Shown: positions 11,561 through 23,643, counted from the first letter of the stretch. The stretch is 64,000 bases of DNA from Phocoena phocoena (GCF_963924675.1 NC_089232.1:46974522-47038521); one strand, 5' to 3'. Numbers and translations are program-made. The notes: generated from the sequence alone by a model not told the origin.

Positions 11561-12670
11561 TATTTACATAGGTATCTATCTATGTTTTCTGAAATGATCA
11601 TCTCTGTTTACACATTTAAAATTGGACTGTATATTAAAAATCATCTTATGTGAATCTTTTAAAATTTAGCTATTATGTAAATAGGATGGTAAGAAAGCAG
11701 GTTGCCTAGTATTTGAACTATGTTGAGATGGACTACTAATGATTTATTCTCAGCACTTATTTATTAAAAAAAAAAAAACCTTCCATAATTGTTATTCTTC
11801 CTGCTGCAGTAAGAGAAAAATAAAATTTTAGATTCTTGATGTAAAGCATAGAGGTCAGCTAGATTTTTGAGAGGGAAATATACAATATATGTATATATAC
11901 ATCATATACATAAGGTGTGATATAAATCAGTGATATATATCGTTGGAAGAAAAACTTGTATATGAATAAAAAAGTAGCTTACTATAGATTCACTTTGAAA
12001 TTTCTAAATCCTTTCTTCATTCAACTCAATATGTAGTGACAGATTTTACTTTGTTTTAAAATGTAGTGTATGGGCCTCATAATCAGACTTATCTAACTAG
12101 GTTGCATATACTAATTTAAATATATTTAAGTAAAAAGTAAGCACCTCATCATGGTATTTAAATGCTTGACAATTTTTATGTAAATTATAAAACATTTTGA
12201 TGCATGAAGGCAAAAATGTATAATTAGAGATAACACCTTTATTCTTTTATTCATGCAGTTTTACTACTCACAACTTCATTATTTTAAATGGAGATATTTG
12301 GAAACAATAATGTATAGGTTGGACTACAAATGTATATTTCAACTATAATTTTTATAAATTTGAAAACTGCTTATAATGAAATCATTGATGTGACATTAGC
12401 AAGAACAGTGTGAATAGACAGCATGTCTTTTCTTTCTTGAAATGATGCTTTAGATCTATTGAAAAGATTTTGATTTGTATATAGTTCCAATAATAAATAA
12501 AATAATAAAATTTTGTATTTATAAAGTAAGGATTAGCTATAAGGGAAATATTATTCTTTTCTCTATTAATATAAAAACCTTACAAAATTAAGTATTTTTA
12601 TTTTGAATTGGTGAACATATAAACAAGTAGATATTTAAAATTTTTTGAATGTGATATTTGGTATAATGTG
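11561..12670. other. Unannotated AT-rich DNA
   Basis: Very AT-rich, with short tatata runs near 11880-11950. I see no gene and no classifiable repeat. Confidence 0.5.
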
Positions 12671-12910
12671 TTAAAATTTTATATGTGTTTATCATTGGAC
12701 CCGTCAATTTACTTACAGTAAATTTGTTAAAATTCTATATGGGATTTCCCTGGTGGTCCAGTGGTTAAGACTCTGTGCTTCCAATGCAGGGGGCATGGGT
12801 TTGATCCCTGGTCAGGAAACTGAGATCCAACATGCCTTGCAGCATGATCAAAAAAAGAAAAATTCTATAGGTGTTTATCATTGGACCCTTCAGTTTGCTT
12901 ACAGGAATTT
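12671..12910 (+). repeat. 56-bp tandem duplication split by a SINE
   Basis: Unit 1 (12671-12726) reads ttaaaattttatatgtgttt and continues through atcattggaccc to tacttacag. Unit 2 starts at 12727 with ttaaaattctat, is interrupted by the SINE at 12740-12858, and resumes at 12870 with gtgtttatcattggaccctt. Removing the SINE restores a head-to-tail pair that is about 85% alike. The duplication therefore predates the SINE. Confidence 0.8.
12740..12858 (+). mobile_element. Short CHR-type SINE (tRNA-Glu head)
   Basis: About 119 bp: tgggatttccctggtggtcc, then cagtggttaagactctgtgc, a gtttgatccc B-box, and a short A-rich end. It has an 11-bp duplication, aaaattctata, at 12729-12739 and 12859-12869. 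It contains little more than the tRNA-related part of the family. Confidence 0.88.
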
Positions 12911-14035
12911 TATTCCATAAGACTATTCAAATGCATCAAACATGTTTTTCACAGGATTATGTGAATTTATGTGGCACTGAGAGTAATTTAAAATCCATTA
13001 GTAAATGATGGGCAAATAACCTACAGTGCTTCTATAAGTAGAAATACTTGTACTGATGTGATGTTTAAAATGCATTGACTGGATAAAAGCAAGGAAAACA
13101 TGGGTCTTTTAATAGGATACCACTTTTAATTAAAAACATTTTAAAAAGTAAAAATCAATTCATAAATAAAATTAGATTTATATCATGTTGAAAATCAAGT
13201 GAATTGGTAAATGGTGAATAAAATGATTGAATTGGTATTGTTAACAGAGCCCAGATTTTCTCATTAGTAACCACCATCAACCTAATGGGTGAGGTTATTC
13301 TTTATCTTAGTTAATAAAAACCATAATTCATGGAAATAAACATGAGATATTAGTAACATAGTGAAAAGGACATTTTCTAGATCCCTGAATTGCTTTCTTT
13401 TATAGTATATGCGAAATATTTTTCTGAATAATCATGTTTGTAGTTTGTAAAAACATAAATAACACATAGATGTCTGGCACAGAATATGAAAACTTCTAAA
13501 TCCCATTTCAGATATAGTTGTTAACAGTAAAAATTCACATGTAAAGAATGAAGATTACCTAAAATCTCTGAAATATGGATTCTCAATTTTATCCTTAAAA
13601 CCTATAGATTTTGGAATAATACATAAAGCCTTTTTTCTACAATGTAAAGTTCTAACTAGTTCACCGTGATAAGCGAATATGGAAATAATGGCATTGTAAG
13701 GCAGAAGTTGTATTGATTCATAAGCAAATTCCAATGCAAGATGAGCAACAATAGGAAAAAGGTAGAGATGTCTTATATATAAGTTTCAGCAGGAAAGGAA
13801 AAAGCCCTCAATACTGCAGTTATAGCACTATCAACAGTATTCTTTTCTATTATTCTTTAGTAAAATTAGAAATAAGCATGTATACCAGAGCTGCTTGCCA
13901 CTAAAAGGACATCCCCAGCCTAGTAGGGCGCCAGATTTACAGCAGGTTGTATTGCCTACCATGCCTACCTTAATACCCACTTCAATGGCTCAGAGCCCTA
14001 TTTCTGCCTTCGCTGATTCAATAACTGCATTTCCA
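12911..14035. other. Unannotated DNA
   Basis: Mostly AT-rich, with a slightly GC-richer patch around 13890-14000. No gene or classifiable repeat. Confidence 0.5.
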
Positions 14036-14472
14036 CTCTATCGCATTTGTGTTTATTATGGATTAAATCGAAATCTCTTAAAATTCGTATATTGAATGTG
14101 ACCTTTTTGGAGTAGGACTGCTGCAGATGTTATTAGCTGACATGAGGCCATTAGGGTAGGACTTAATTCAATGTGACTGGCATTCTTACAAAAAGGGGAA
14201 ATTTGGAGACAGACACATACACACAAGGAGTAGTTCATGTGAAGATGAAGTGAGAGATTGGAGTGATGCTTCTATAGCCAGGGAATGCCAAATCATCAGA
14301 AGCTAGGCAAGAGACATGGAACAAATTCTTTCTCACAGCCCTTAAAAGGAAGTAACTCTGCCAATACCTTGATCTCAGAGTTCTAGTCTCCAGAATTGTA
14401 AACAATAAATTTCTGTCGTTTAAGCCACTCAATTTGTGGTACTTTGTTTCAGCAGCCCTAGCAAACTAATAC
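14036..14472 (+). mobile_element. MLT1-like (MaLR/ERVL) solo LTR
   Basis: An internally consistent LTR: gaatgtgacctttttggag, then ttagggtaggacttaattca, then agaagctaggcaagagacat. Near the 3' end a polyadenylation signal (aataaattt, about 14405) is followed by aagccactcaatttgtggta and a terminal ctaatacag. The arrangement matches mammalian MaLR LTRs of MLT1 type. A second copy of the same kind is at 19113-21353. No internal retroviral sequence accompanies it. Confidence 0.7.
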
Positions 14473-14934
14473 AGTTTTTTTAAAATATCCATTCAATCTC
14501 CAACATCCTTCAGCAGCCTGTCTGGGGAATTCAAGTTATCTCTGTAGGTATCAATTATTCTGTTTTTTAATATGTTCATTCCTAACTTGCATAATGTTTG
14601 CCTGCCCCAACATTTTTCATAAGTCCTACTTTTATACTGCAATTTTGTGAAAATGAACATTCTTTATTCCAGCCACCTGCTATGAAAAATTTCTAACACA
14701 CAGTAAGTTGAAAGAACTACTTAGTAAACAAATATATATTTATTGCCAATATTTAATCATTGTTAATATCCTGCTATGCTTATTTCATTGAATTTCTCTT
14801 CATCTATCCATCAACTTACCTTACTGTTTGGATGTATGTCAAAGTAAATTGAAGATACATGTACATTTCAACAATAAGCACTTCATTAGCTGGAGTCCAA
14901 TATTAGTTTATAGTTATTTTCTAGGAAAAAAGAT
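14473..14934. other. Unannotated AT-rich DNA
   Basis: No gene or classifiable repeat seen. Confidence 0.5.
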
Positions 14935-15399
14935 TACATAGAGTTTATTTCACAAGCTCCAGTGCACAATTAGATGAATTTGGTAAATTTACACATCTGT
15001 GCAACCCAAATCCCAGTCAAGATATAGAATATTATCATCATTTCAGAAAGTTGCATAATGCTTTATATTAATTAGTTCTAAACACCCTGATATCAGAGTC
15101 CATCACTGCTCTAATCTGTTTTCTTATTGAAGTTTTGCCCATTCAGGGACTTCATGAAAATGAAATCTTAAACTGTGTATTCTTTTATGTAGAACTTATT
15201 TCATTTAGCATATTGTTTTGACACTCATCCATGTTATTTTATTAGCAGTATCTCCTTTTTTATTGATAAGTAGTATCCCATTGTATGAATATACTGTAGT
15301 TTCTTTACCCATTCACCTATTGATGGATGACAGGGCTTTTCCAATTTTGACTGTTAGAAATAAAGGTGCTATAAACAATCTTACACAAGATTTTGTCTT

Positions 15400-15455
15400 G
15401 GTGTGTGTATAGATGTGTGTCTGTGTGTGTATTTGTGCGTGTGTTTGTGTATGTG
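15400..15455. repeat. Imperfect (TG)n microsatellite
   Basis: Interrupted tg-rich run, gtgtgtgtatagatgtgtgt and similar, inside the antisense L1. Confidence 0.75.
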
Positions 15456-15638
15456 AATATATGTTTTAAATTTTTTTCAGGAAATACCTAGAAGTAAAAC
15501 TGTTGAATCTTAGGGTAGGTTATGTTTACTTCCATAATAAAAATATTGTGGTAATGTTTTTGAAAGCTGTTGTATCATTTGCCATTCCCACCAACCATGT
15601 ATGAGAGCTCAATTTGTTCTATATCCTTGCCCACATTT

Positions 15639-15850
15639 ATTTATTTATTTATTTATTTTGCAGTACGCAGGCCTCTCACCGCTGTGGCCTCTACCGTTGC
15701 GGAGCACAGGATCCGGACACGCAGGCCCAGCGGCCATGGCTCACAGGCCCAGCTGCTCCACGGCATGTGGGATCTTCCCGGACCGGGACATGAACCCGTG
15801 TCACTTGCATCAGCAGGCGGACTCTCAACCACTGCGCCGCCAGGGAAGCC
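15639..15850 (-). mobile_element. CHR-2-like SINE, antisense
   Basis: Reverse complement of the cetacean SINE, from a T- and ATTT-rich tail at 15639 to the head ggggcttccctggcggcgca ending at 15850. A 14-bp duplication, ccttgcccacattt, is at 15625-15638 and 15851-15864. It is inserted in the ancient L1. Confidence 0.92.
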
Positions 15851-16055
15851 CCTTGCCCACATTTGATGACCCATTTATTTTAATAACACCTATTCTTTTC
15901 TATGCACAGTGGCATCTTGTAGTGATTTGAATTTGCCTTTCTCTGATGTCTAATGATGTGAGCACGTTTTAATGTGCTTATTAACCATTCATCTCTCTCT
16001 TTGTAAAGTTCCTATTGTTTTGCCTTTTTTCAAAAACTTTACTTTTTGTTTTATT

Positions 16056-16099
16056 ATTTCTATCTATCTACCTATCTGTCTATCTCTCTATCTGTCTAC
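16056..16099. repeat. (TCTA)n microsatellite, imperfect
   Basis: Run of tatctatctacctatctgtc and relatives. Confidence 0.85.
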
Positions 16100-16216
16100 C
16101 CACTGGACACAAATATTTTGTTAAATTCATGTTTTGTGAATATTTTCTTCTAATCTGTGGTGTGGCAACTCCTTTTTTAAATACTGTCTTTTGATTAGAT
16201 TTTCAATATTTTGGTT

Positions 16217-16331
16217 GTTTTTGGCTATGCCACGCAGCATGTGGGATCTCAGTTTCCTGGCCAGGGATCAAACCCACAGCCCCTGCATTGGAAGCACGGA
16301 GTCTTAACCACTGGACCACTAGTGAAGGCCC
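16217..16331 (-). mobile_element. Short CHR-type SINE, antisense
   Basis: Reverse complement of the short tRNA-Glu-headed SINE seen at 12740: it contains ggatcaaacccacagcccct and cttaaccactggaccactag. It interrupts the antisense L1. No clear duplication is left, so it is probably older than the CHR-2-like copies. Confidence 0.82.
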
Positions 16332-16469
16332 TAGGTTTTTAATTTTGATGATGACTATTTTATCATGTTTCCTTTTCTTTCTTTCTGTGCCCTAAGAAAC
16401 TTTTGGCTGTACCCAGATTAAAAAGATACTCTCTTATGCTTCCTTCTAGAAGACATATAATTTTATCTT

Positions 16470-18240
16470 TTTAAAAAAACTTATGCAGTTGTAAGAAATG
16501 ATAAAGATCTTGTGGACCCTTGACCCAATTCCCTCCAATTGTATATCTTACAAAATTATAGCATAATATCAAAAATACAATATTGGCATTGACACAGTCA
16601 AGATACAAAACATTTCCATCATGACAGGGATACCTCATGTTGCTCTTTTATACCTACACACACATCCCTTTTACCACCACGCCCTTCTTACCTTATGGCA
16701 GCAACTACACTTTTCTCAGTTTCTATAATTTTATCATTCCAAGAATGTGGTATAAATGGAATTACACAGTATGCGAATATTGAGGATTTTTTTTTCACTT
16801 AGTATAATTCTCTGGAGATTCATTAGGTTCCTTTTTTTGCTGAATAGTATTTCATGCTATGGACATACCACCATTTGTTTAACCATCTATATACATTAAA
16901 AGACATTGGAATTGTTTCCAGTTGTTGAACAATATGAATAAAGCTTCTATAAACAGGTTTTTGTGTGTATGTATAAAGTTTTTTTATTTCTCTAGGATAA
17001 ATGTCCCTGAGTAAAACTGCTGTGTTATCTGTTAGCTACATGCTTTCCATACATGGCATATCACTTTACACTTCTACTGCAATATGTATCCTAGACACTA
17101 TTCCTTTGATATATATGTGGTTTGCAAATATTTTCTTCCAGTTTGTAACTTGTTTTAAACCTTCTTTAAAGAGGTTTTGAGTAGAGCAAAAGATTTAAAT
17201 TTTGAAAAAGTCAAATTTAGCATTTTTTTTCTTTTTAGGTCATGCTTTTGGTGTTAAATCTAAGAACTTTTGTCTACTCCTAAATTCCTAAGATTATCTC
17301 CTATTCTTTTCTAAAAGTGTTATAGTTTTACATTCTACATTTAAGTCCATGATCTATTTTGAGTTATTATTTGTATAAGACGTGGCATTTTTCTCAAGGT
17401 TAATTTTTTTTGCCTATAGATGTCCTATTGCTCCAGCATCATTTGTTGAAAAGGCCATATTTCATCCACTGGATAACTTCTGCAATTCTGTCAACAATCT
17501 ATTGGGCATATTTGGGTGTCTATGTATAATTTCTCTATTCTGTTCCACTGAATTATGTGTCTATCCCCCCATTAATAATATATAGTATTGGTTACTGTAA
17601 CTATAGAATAATTATTGAACTTGGGGAGACTGATTAATCCTGCTTTAGTCTTCTTTTCAAAATTGTTTTAGTTACACTAGTTCCTTTGCCTTTCCTTATA
17701 AAATTTAGAATAAGCTTTATTATATCTACCAAAAATTTTACTGGAAGTTTGATAGGAATTGCATCAAATCTGTACATCAATTTGAGGAGAACTAACATAT
17801 TTACTGTATTGGATTTTTTTAATGTATTGATCACTATATATCTTGCCATTTATTTAGATGCTTTTTCATGTCTTTTATCAGCATTTTCTAGTTTTCAGCA
17901 TACAAGTCCTGCACATGTTTTGTTGGAGTTACATCTAAGTATTTCATTTTTTGAGTGATTGTAAATGAAACTGCATTTTTAATTTCAGTGTCTGTGTGTT
18001 TATTGCTAGTACATAGAAACACAATTAACTGCTGTATCTCTGTGACCTTGATGAACTCACTAATTTGTTCTAGGTTTTTTCACAAATTATTTGGGATTAT
18101 CTACATAGGCAACCATGCCTTCTACATACAGGGACATTTTTATTTCTTCTTTTTCTATTATCTAAATAAATATTTGAAAAACGTCATTGAGCTATAATGG
18201 ACTTTTGTTATTTAATAGAACTGACCATCACAAAAACAGA
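16470..18240 (-). mobile_element. Second ancient L1 (L1M-type), antisense
   Basis: A fresh antisense L1 3' end begins here (acagtcaagatacaaaacat, about 16593), although the previous fragment had already passed this part of L1. Two separate insertions therefore lie side by side. It runs on through the ORF2 C-terminal part (gcatcatttgttgaaaaggc, about 17435) and the stretch around 17730-17800 (gaagtttgataggaattgca). No open frame survives. The left end may overlap unclassified sequence. Confidence 0.7.
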
Positions 18241-18274
18241 CATAATGTGGTATAGGATATGTGATGGTTACTTT

Positions 18275-18477
18275 TTTTTTTTTTTTGCGGTACACGGGCC
18301 TCTCATTGTTGTGGCCTCTCCCATTGCGCAGCACAGGCTCCGGACGCGCAGGCTCAGCGGCCACGGCTCACGGGCCTAGCCGCTCCACGGCATGTGGGAT
18401 CTTCCCAGATCGGGGCACGAACCCGTGTCCCCTGCATCGGCAGGCGGACTCTCAACCACTGCGCCACCGGGGAAGCC
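18275..18477 (-). mobile_element. CHR-2-like SINE, antisense
   Basis: Starts with a T run and tttttgcggtacacgggcct, and ends gcgccaccggggaagcc. The duplication tgtgatggttactttt is at about 18260-18275 and 18478-18493. It entered at the first bases of the LTR-like repeat that follows. Confidence 0.92.
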
Positions 18478-19020
18478 TGTGATGGTTACTTTTATGTGCC
18501 ACTTTAGCAAAGCTATGTCCAGTAGTTTAAACACTAATCAAGGTGTTGCTCTGAAGGAAATTTGAAGATGTGATGAACAGCTATTATTAGCTGCTTAAAC
18601 CATTAGCTTTAAGCAAAGGAGATTATACTCAGTAATGGGAAGACCTCATCCAATCAGTTGAAAGCCTTAGGAGCAAAAGTTGAGATTTCCCAGGGAAAAG
18701 AAAATCTGCCTCAATATTTCAGCATAGAAATACTACCTAAGTTCAGCCTGATGGCCTTCCCTACAGATATCAGACTCAAGATTACAACATCATGTTCTAT
18801 CTGAGTTTCCACCTCTCTGCCCTACATATTTCAAACTTGCCAGCCCCCATATTTGTGTGAGCCTTAGCTTAAAAAAAATCATATGATACATATATATGAT
18901 ACATTCATCCTACTCCCAATATACAAAACTATATCAGTCAGAATTCTTCAGATAATCAGAACCAATAGAATCTATCTATCTATCACCTATCTATATCTAA
19001 CTATCCATCTATCTATTGGA
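18478..19020 (+). mobile_element. LTR-like ancient repeat, family unresolved
   Basis: The series atcaaggtgttgctctgaag, ctcatccaatcagttgaaag, ctacatatttcaaacttgcc, cagcccccatatttgtgtga and a tail of tatc repeats next to aatcagaaccaatag is one I recognise as a dispersed mammalian LTR-type repeat (ERVL/MaLR-like). I cannot name the subfamily. It is non-coding. Confidence 0.5.
18967..19016. repeat. (TATC)n microsatellite, imperfect
   Basis: Run of tctatctatctatcacctat and relatives at the end of the LTR-like repeat. Confidence 0.85.
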
Positions 19021-19112
19021 CTGATAGCGTTTTTGGTACTGAGAAAGGGTGAATGTATTTTACATGTAAAAAGAACATGAATTCATGAAATTTGGGAGAC
19101 CAGAGGGTGAAC

Positions 19113-21353
19113 TGTTATGAGTTGAATTGTGTCCTCTAAAAAGATATGTTGATGTCTTAAACCCTATACCTCTGAATGGGAGTTTATTTGGAAATAATCT
19201 TTCAGTTGTTATCAAATTAAGATGGGGTCATTAGGGTGATCCTTAATCCAATATGATCAATGTTCTAATAAAAAGAGAATAAAAGGTGAAAAGCTGAAAG
19301 CCTTCCTGCTAAAATCTGGAACAAGACAAGGATGACCACTCTCACCACTTTATTCAATATAGTATTAGAAGTCCTAGCCACAGCAATCAAACAAGTAAAC
19401 GAAATAAGACATATTCAGATTGGTAGGGAAGAGGTAAAATTGTCATTAGATGCAGATGACATGACACTATATATAGAAAACCCTAAAGATTCCACACAAA
19501 AACTACTACAACTGATAAATTCAGCAAGGTAGCAGGATACAACATTAACATACAGAAATTGGTTGCATTTCCTTACATTAACAATGAAATAATAGAAAGG
19601 GAATGTAAACAAACACTCCCCTTTAAAATCACATAAACAAATACTTAGAAATAAACCTCACCAAGGAGGTGAAAAACTTGTATGCTGAGAACTACAAAAC
19701 ATTAATAAAGGAAACTGAAGATGATTTAAAGAAATGGAAAATATATTCCATGTTCCTCGATTGAAAGAATTAATATTGTTAAAATGGCTATACTACCCAA
19801 AGAAATCTACAGATTTAATGTGATCCCTATCAAGTTACCCATGACATGTTTTCACAGAACTGGAACAAATAATCCTAAAATTTATATAGAACCATAAAAG
19901 ACCCATAATAGCCAAAGCAATCCTGAAGAAAAAGAATAAAGCAGGAGTCATAACTCTTCCAGACCTCAGACAGTACTACAAAGCTACAGCAATCAAAACA
20001 GTGTGGTATTGGAAGAGAAACCAATATATGGATCAATGAAACAGAATAGGGAGCCCAGAAATAAACCCACATACCTATGGTCAATTAATCTTCGACAAAG
20101 GAGTCAAGAATATACAATGGGGAAAAGACAGTTTCTTCAGCAAGTCGTACTGGGAAAGTTGGCCAGCTGCATGCAAATCAATGAAGTTAGAACATGCCTT
20201 AACACCATACACAAAAATAAACTCGAAATGGCTTAAAGAGTTAAACATAAGAATGTTACACCATAAAAAACCTAGAAGAGAACCTAGGCAAAACATTCTC
20301 TGACATAAATCATGCCAATGTTTTCTTAGGTCAGTCTCCTAAGGCAATAGAAAAAAAAGCAAAAATAAACAAATGGGACCTAATCAAACTTATAAGCTTT
20401 TGCACAGCAAAGGAAACCATAAACAAAATGAGAAGACAACCTATGGAATGGGAGAAAATATTTGCAAATGATGTGACTGACAAGGGCTTAATTTCCAAAA
20501 TATACAAACAGCTCATACAACTCAATAACAAAAAAACAAACAACCCAATTGAAAAAGGGGCAGAAGACCTAAATAAGCATTTCTCCAAAGAAGACACACA
20601 GGTCAACAGGCACATGAAAAGTTGCTCATCATTGCTAATTATTAGAGAAATGCAAATCAAGACTACAATGAGGTACCACCTTACACCATCAGAATGGCCA
20701 TCATAAAAATGTTTACAAATAATAAATGCTGGAGAGGGTGTGGAGAAAGGGAACACTCTTACACTGTTGGTGGGAATGTAAATTGGTGCAGCCTCTATGG
20801 AAAACAGTATGGATGTTCTTCAGAAAATGAAAAATAGAATGGGGGAGGGACAGATTGGGAGTTTGGAATTAGCAGATGTAAACTATTATATACAGAATGG
20901 ATAAACAACAAGGTGCTACTGTATTGCACAGGGAACTATATTCAATATCTTGAGATAAACTCTACTGGAAAAGAATATATATACATATATCTGAATCACT
21001 TTGCTGTACAGCCAAAATTAACACTACATTTTAAATCAACTATACTTTGATAAAAATTTTAAAAAAGAAGAGAAAAAAGCAACTTGAAGTTAGAGACCCA
21101 TAGAGAGAATGCCATGTGATGACACAGGTAGAGATGAAGTGATGTAGCTGCAAACCAAGGAACACCAAGTATTGATGGTCACCACCAGAAGCTAGGAAGA
21201 AGCAAGGAACAAAGTCTACCCAGAAGGGAGCAAAGCCTTGTTGACACCTTTATTTCAGACTAGCCTCCAGAACTGTGGGAGAATAAATTTCCATTATTTT
21301 AGGCCACCCAGTTTGTGGTACTTTGTTACAGCAGCTTTAGGAGATAATACAGT
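19113..21353 (+). mobile_element. MLT1-like LTR split by an L1
   Basis: The 5' half (19113-19285) reads gttatgagttgaattgtgtc to tccttaatccaatatgatca. The 3' half resumes at 21068 and includes ccaccagaagctaggaagaa, a polyadenylation signal (aataaattt, about 21282) and a ggagataatacag end. The two halves join in register when the L1 at 19286-21067 is removed. Same LTR type as 14036-14472. Confidence 0.72.
19286..21067 (+). mobile_element. L1-C: 5'-truncated L1 with internal deletion
   Basis: Starts inside the ORF2 reverse transcriptase (tgaaaagctgaaagccttcc). The active site reads L-D-A-D-D (19447-19461, tta gat gca gat gac) in place of F-A-D-D. It continues through thumb and C-terminal regions with many shifts. 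At about 20842 it jumps from aaaatagaat to gggggagggacag, missing about 400 bp, and ends with a normal 3' UTR. Flanking strings aagagaataaaag (19273-19285) and aagagaaaaaag (21068-21079) look like a decayed target duplication. Non-functional. Confidence 0.85.
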
Positions 21354-22596
21354 AGATATGCATATTATTTTATTGGATTGAGAGACAGGAACTTAAAAGT
21401 TAAATACATATTGAAAGGGTATACATGTATTTATGTTAAAAATATGTATTCAAACACACACACACACACATACACACACATACATAAACCTTCATTTATA
21501 TAATAAGGAGTGGTTCTCATGATGATTTCATGTGTTTAATAACTAATTACCAATGGCTATTTAGGAATAACATGAAGATATTTATAAAATTTCAAATAAA
21601 ACATCACTATCATTTTTTAGTTTACTACTCTCTCTTCTTTGTGATGATTTACAATGCAAAATATTTACATTGATCAGAAGACACAAATAAAGGTAAGTGT
21701 GCATTTATTTTTCTGCCCACAAGCAATGTTGCCTTACATCTCTGAACTCCAATAGACCAGTCAAGCTATTGCTAATTATTTCACTAAGTGAAATTAATAC
21801 AGCCAGATAGAAGTAATCAGCTCTACAGAATTATACCATTTTTTAACCTGGAATTGGTAAGGTTTGTAAAACCTTTCACATATTCTCCACAATATAACAC
21901 TGTCTTTTATGAAGTCACAAAATTTCTTTCTGTTCTTTTAAGGGACCTAAGCAACTAGCTCCTTAACTTGCCTGTTTACTAGGATTCATAAGGCAGAATG
22001 GACTGAGGATAAGATAAAACGGTGACTTACAATGACAATTAATTCAGGTTTCAAGAAAACTTTTAGGAACTCCAGGTAAAGATTGCTACATGAATTAATT
22101 ATAAGTACACAAATTTATTTTTACACTGACTAAATGACAATAATTAAGGGGAAAAAATAGAGGCGTAAATACATACTGGCAAATAGAATAGGAGAGGAAT
22201 TACAGTAGCATTTGGGAAGCTGTTCTGAAGGACAAGTAATAAGTAACTTAACCAAACTATGGAAGCTAAATCCTAAACAAATCTGTTACATACTGCAGAA
22301 TCATCTAAGGGCTGAAGAACTGGTATCCATAAGTTACTCTCAGAATAAAGTTGAAAGTCAGACTAACACCAACATGATTTTCAAGAAGAAATTGTTAACC
22401 CCCTCAGGTCCCTTCCTCTACTCTATGCAGATGGGCAATTGTCCCCTCATTCACTACGGCAGAAAATCAGAAGCTTATTGTCCTGTGGGTGTAAACCAGA
22501 GAGATTTTTGATTGGAAAAGATAGGGAACAAGATTGGAATGTATATCTCTTGGAAATGAGGCCTACATAAAATGGAAGAAGTAAAGATTTCAAATT
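21354..22596. other. Unannotated DNA with a (CA)n run
   Basis: Unique-looking, AT-rich. The only repeat is an interrupted CA microsatellite at about 21452-21484. An open frame of 99 codons at 22212-22511 has no recognisable domain and is treated as chance. Confidence 0.5.
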
Positions 22597-22612
22597 AAGA
22601 GTTCCCCCAAGA
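22597..22612. repeat. Target-site duplication of L1-B, left copy
   Basis: aagagttcccccaaga here is repeated exactly at 27565-27580, giving both ends of L1-B. Confidence 0.9.
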
Positions 22613-22679
22613 GAATCAAGAAGAACTACAATCCTGCAGCCTGTGGAACAAAAACCACATTCACAGAAAGACAGACAAG

Positions 22680-23585
22680 ATGAAAAGGCAGAGGGGTATG
22701 TACCAGATGAAGGAACAAGATAAAACCCCAGAAAAACAACTAAATGAAGTGGAGATAGGCAACCTTCCAGAAAAAGAACTCAGAATAATGATAGTGCAGA
22801 TGATCCAGGACCTCAGAAAAAGAATGGAGGCAGAGATCGAGAAGATGCAAGAAATGTTTAACAAAGAACTAGAAGAATTAAAGAACAAACAAACAGAGAT
22901 GAACAATATAATAATTGAAATGAAAACTATACTAGAAAGAAACAATAGCAGAATAACTGAGGCAGAAGAACGGATAAGTGACCTGGAAGACAGAATGGTG
23001 GAATTCACTGGCACAGAAGAGAATAAAGATAAAAGAATGAAAAGAAAGGAAGACAGCCTAAGAGACCTCGGGGACAATATTAAATGCAACAACATTCACA
23101 TTATAGGGGCCCTAGAAAGAGAAGAGAGAGAGAAAGTACCAGAGAAAATATTTGAAGATATTATAGTCGAAAACTTCCCTAACATGGGAAAGGAAATAGC
23201 CACCCAAGTCCAGGAAGCGCAGAGAGTTCCATACAGGATAAACCCAAGGAGAAACATGCCAAGACACATAGTAATCAAACTGGCAAAAATTAAAGACAAA
23301 GAAAAATTACTGAAAGCACAAAGGGAAAAATGACAAATAACATACAACAGAACTCCCATAAGGTTAACAGCTGATTTCTCAGCAGAAACTCTACAAGCCA
23401 GAAGGGAGTGGCAGGATATACTTAAAGTGCCGAAAGGGAAGAAACTACAACCAAGATTACTCTACCCAGCAAGGATCTGATTTAGATTTGATGGAAAAAT
23501 CAAAAGCTTTACTGACTAGCAAAAGCTAAGAGAATTCTGCATCACCAAATGAGCTCTATAACAAATGCTAAAGGATCTTCTCTAA
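22680..23585 (+). pseudogene. L1-B ORF1, one premature stop plus decay
   Basis: L1 ORF1 protein remnant. The first 217 codons are open from MKRQRGMYQMKEQDK. Residues of roughly 15-125 are Glu/Lys-rich with heptad character (coiled coil). The later part (NIHIIGALEREEREK, about residues 143-157) is the start of the RNA-binding domain. An in-frame TGA at 23331-23333 follows KAQREK; beyond it the same frame still reads ORF1-like sequence (TPIRLTADFSAETLQAR) before further damage near 23478. The family end is the TAA at 23583-23585. ORF1p is normally a little over 300 residues, so about two thirds is open. Confidence 0.9.
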
Positions 23586-23643
23586 GTGGGAAACATAAGA
23601 GAAGAAAAGGACCTACAAAAAAAAACCCAAAACAATTAAGAAA

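Larger units (their letters stand above)
14935..16460 (-). mobile_element. Ancient L1 (L1M-type) 3' end, antisense
   Basis: In antisense the order is that of an old L1 3' UTR followed by the end of ORF2. Landmarks are cagtcaagatatagaatatt (about 15016), gtagtatcccattgtatgaa (about 15271), cattcacctattgatggatg (about 15311) and ctattcttttctatgcacag (about 15890). Two SINEs are nested in it (15639-15850 and 16217-16331), and a TCTA run marks the middle. No open frame remains. Confidence 0.7.

Noticed and set aside
16056..19016. TCTA/TATC runs at 16.06 and 18.97 kb as one duplicated region
   Set aside because: Flanking sequences differ; they are independent simple repeats.
22212..22511. 99-codon open frame
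   Set aside because: No known domain, no splice or retro-gene context and no codon pattern I can trust in AT-rich DNA; probably chance.
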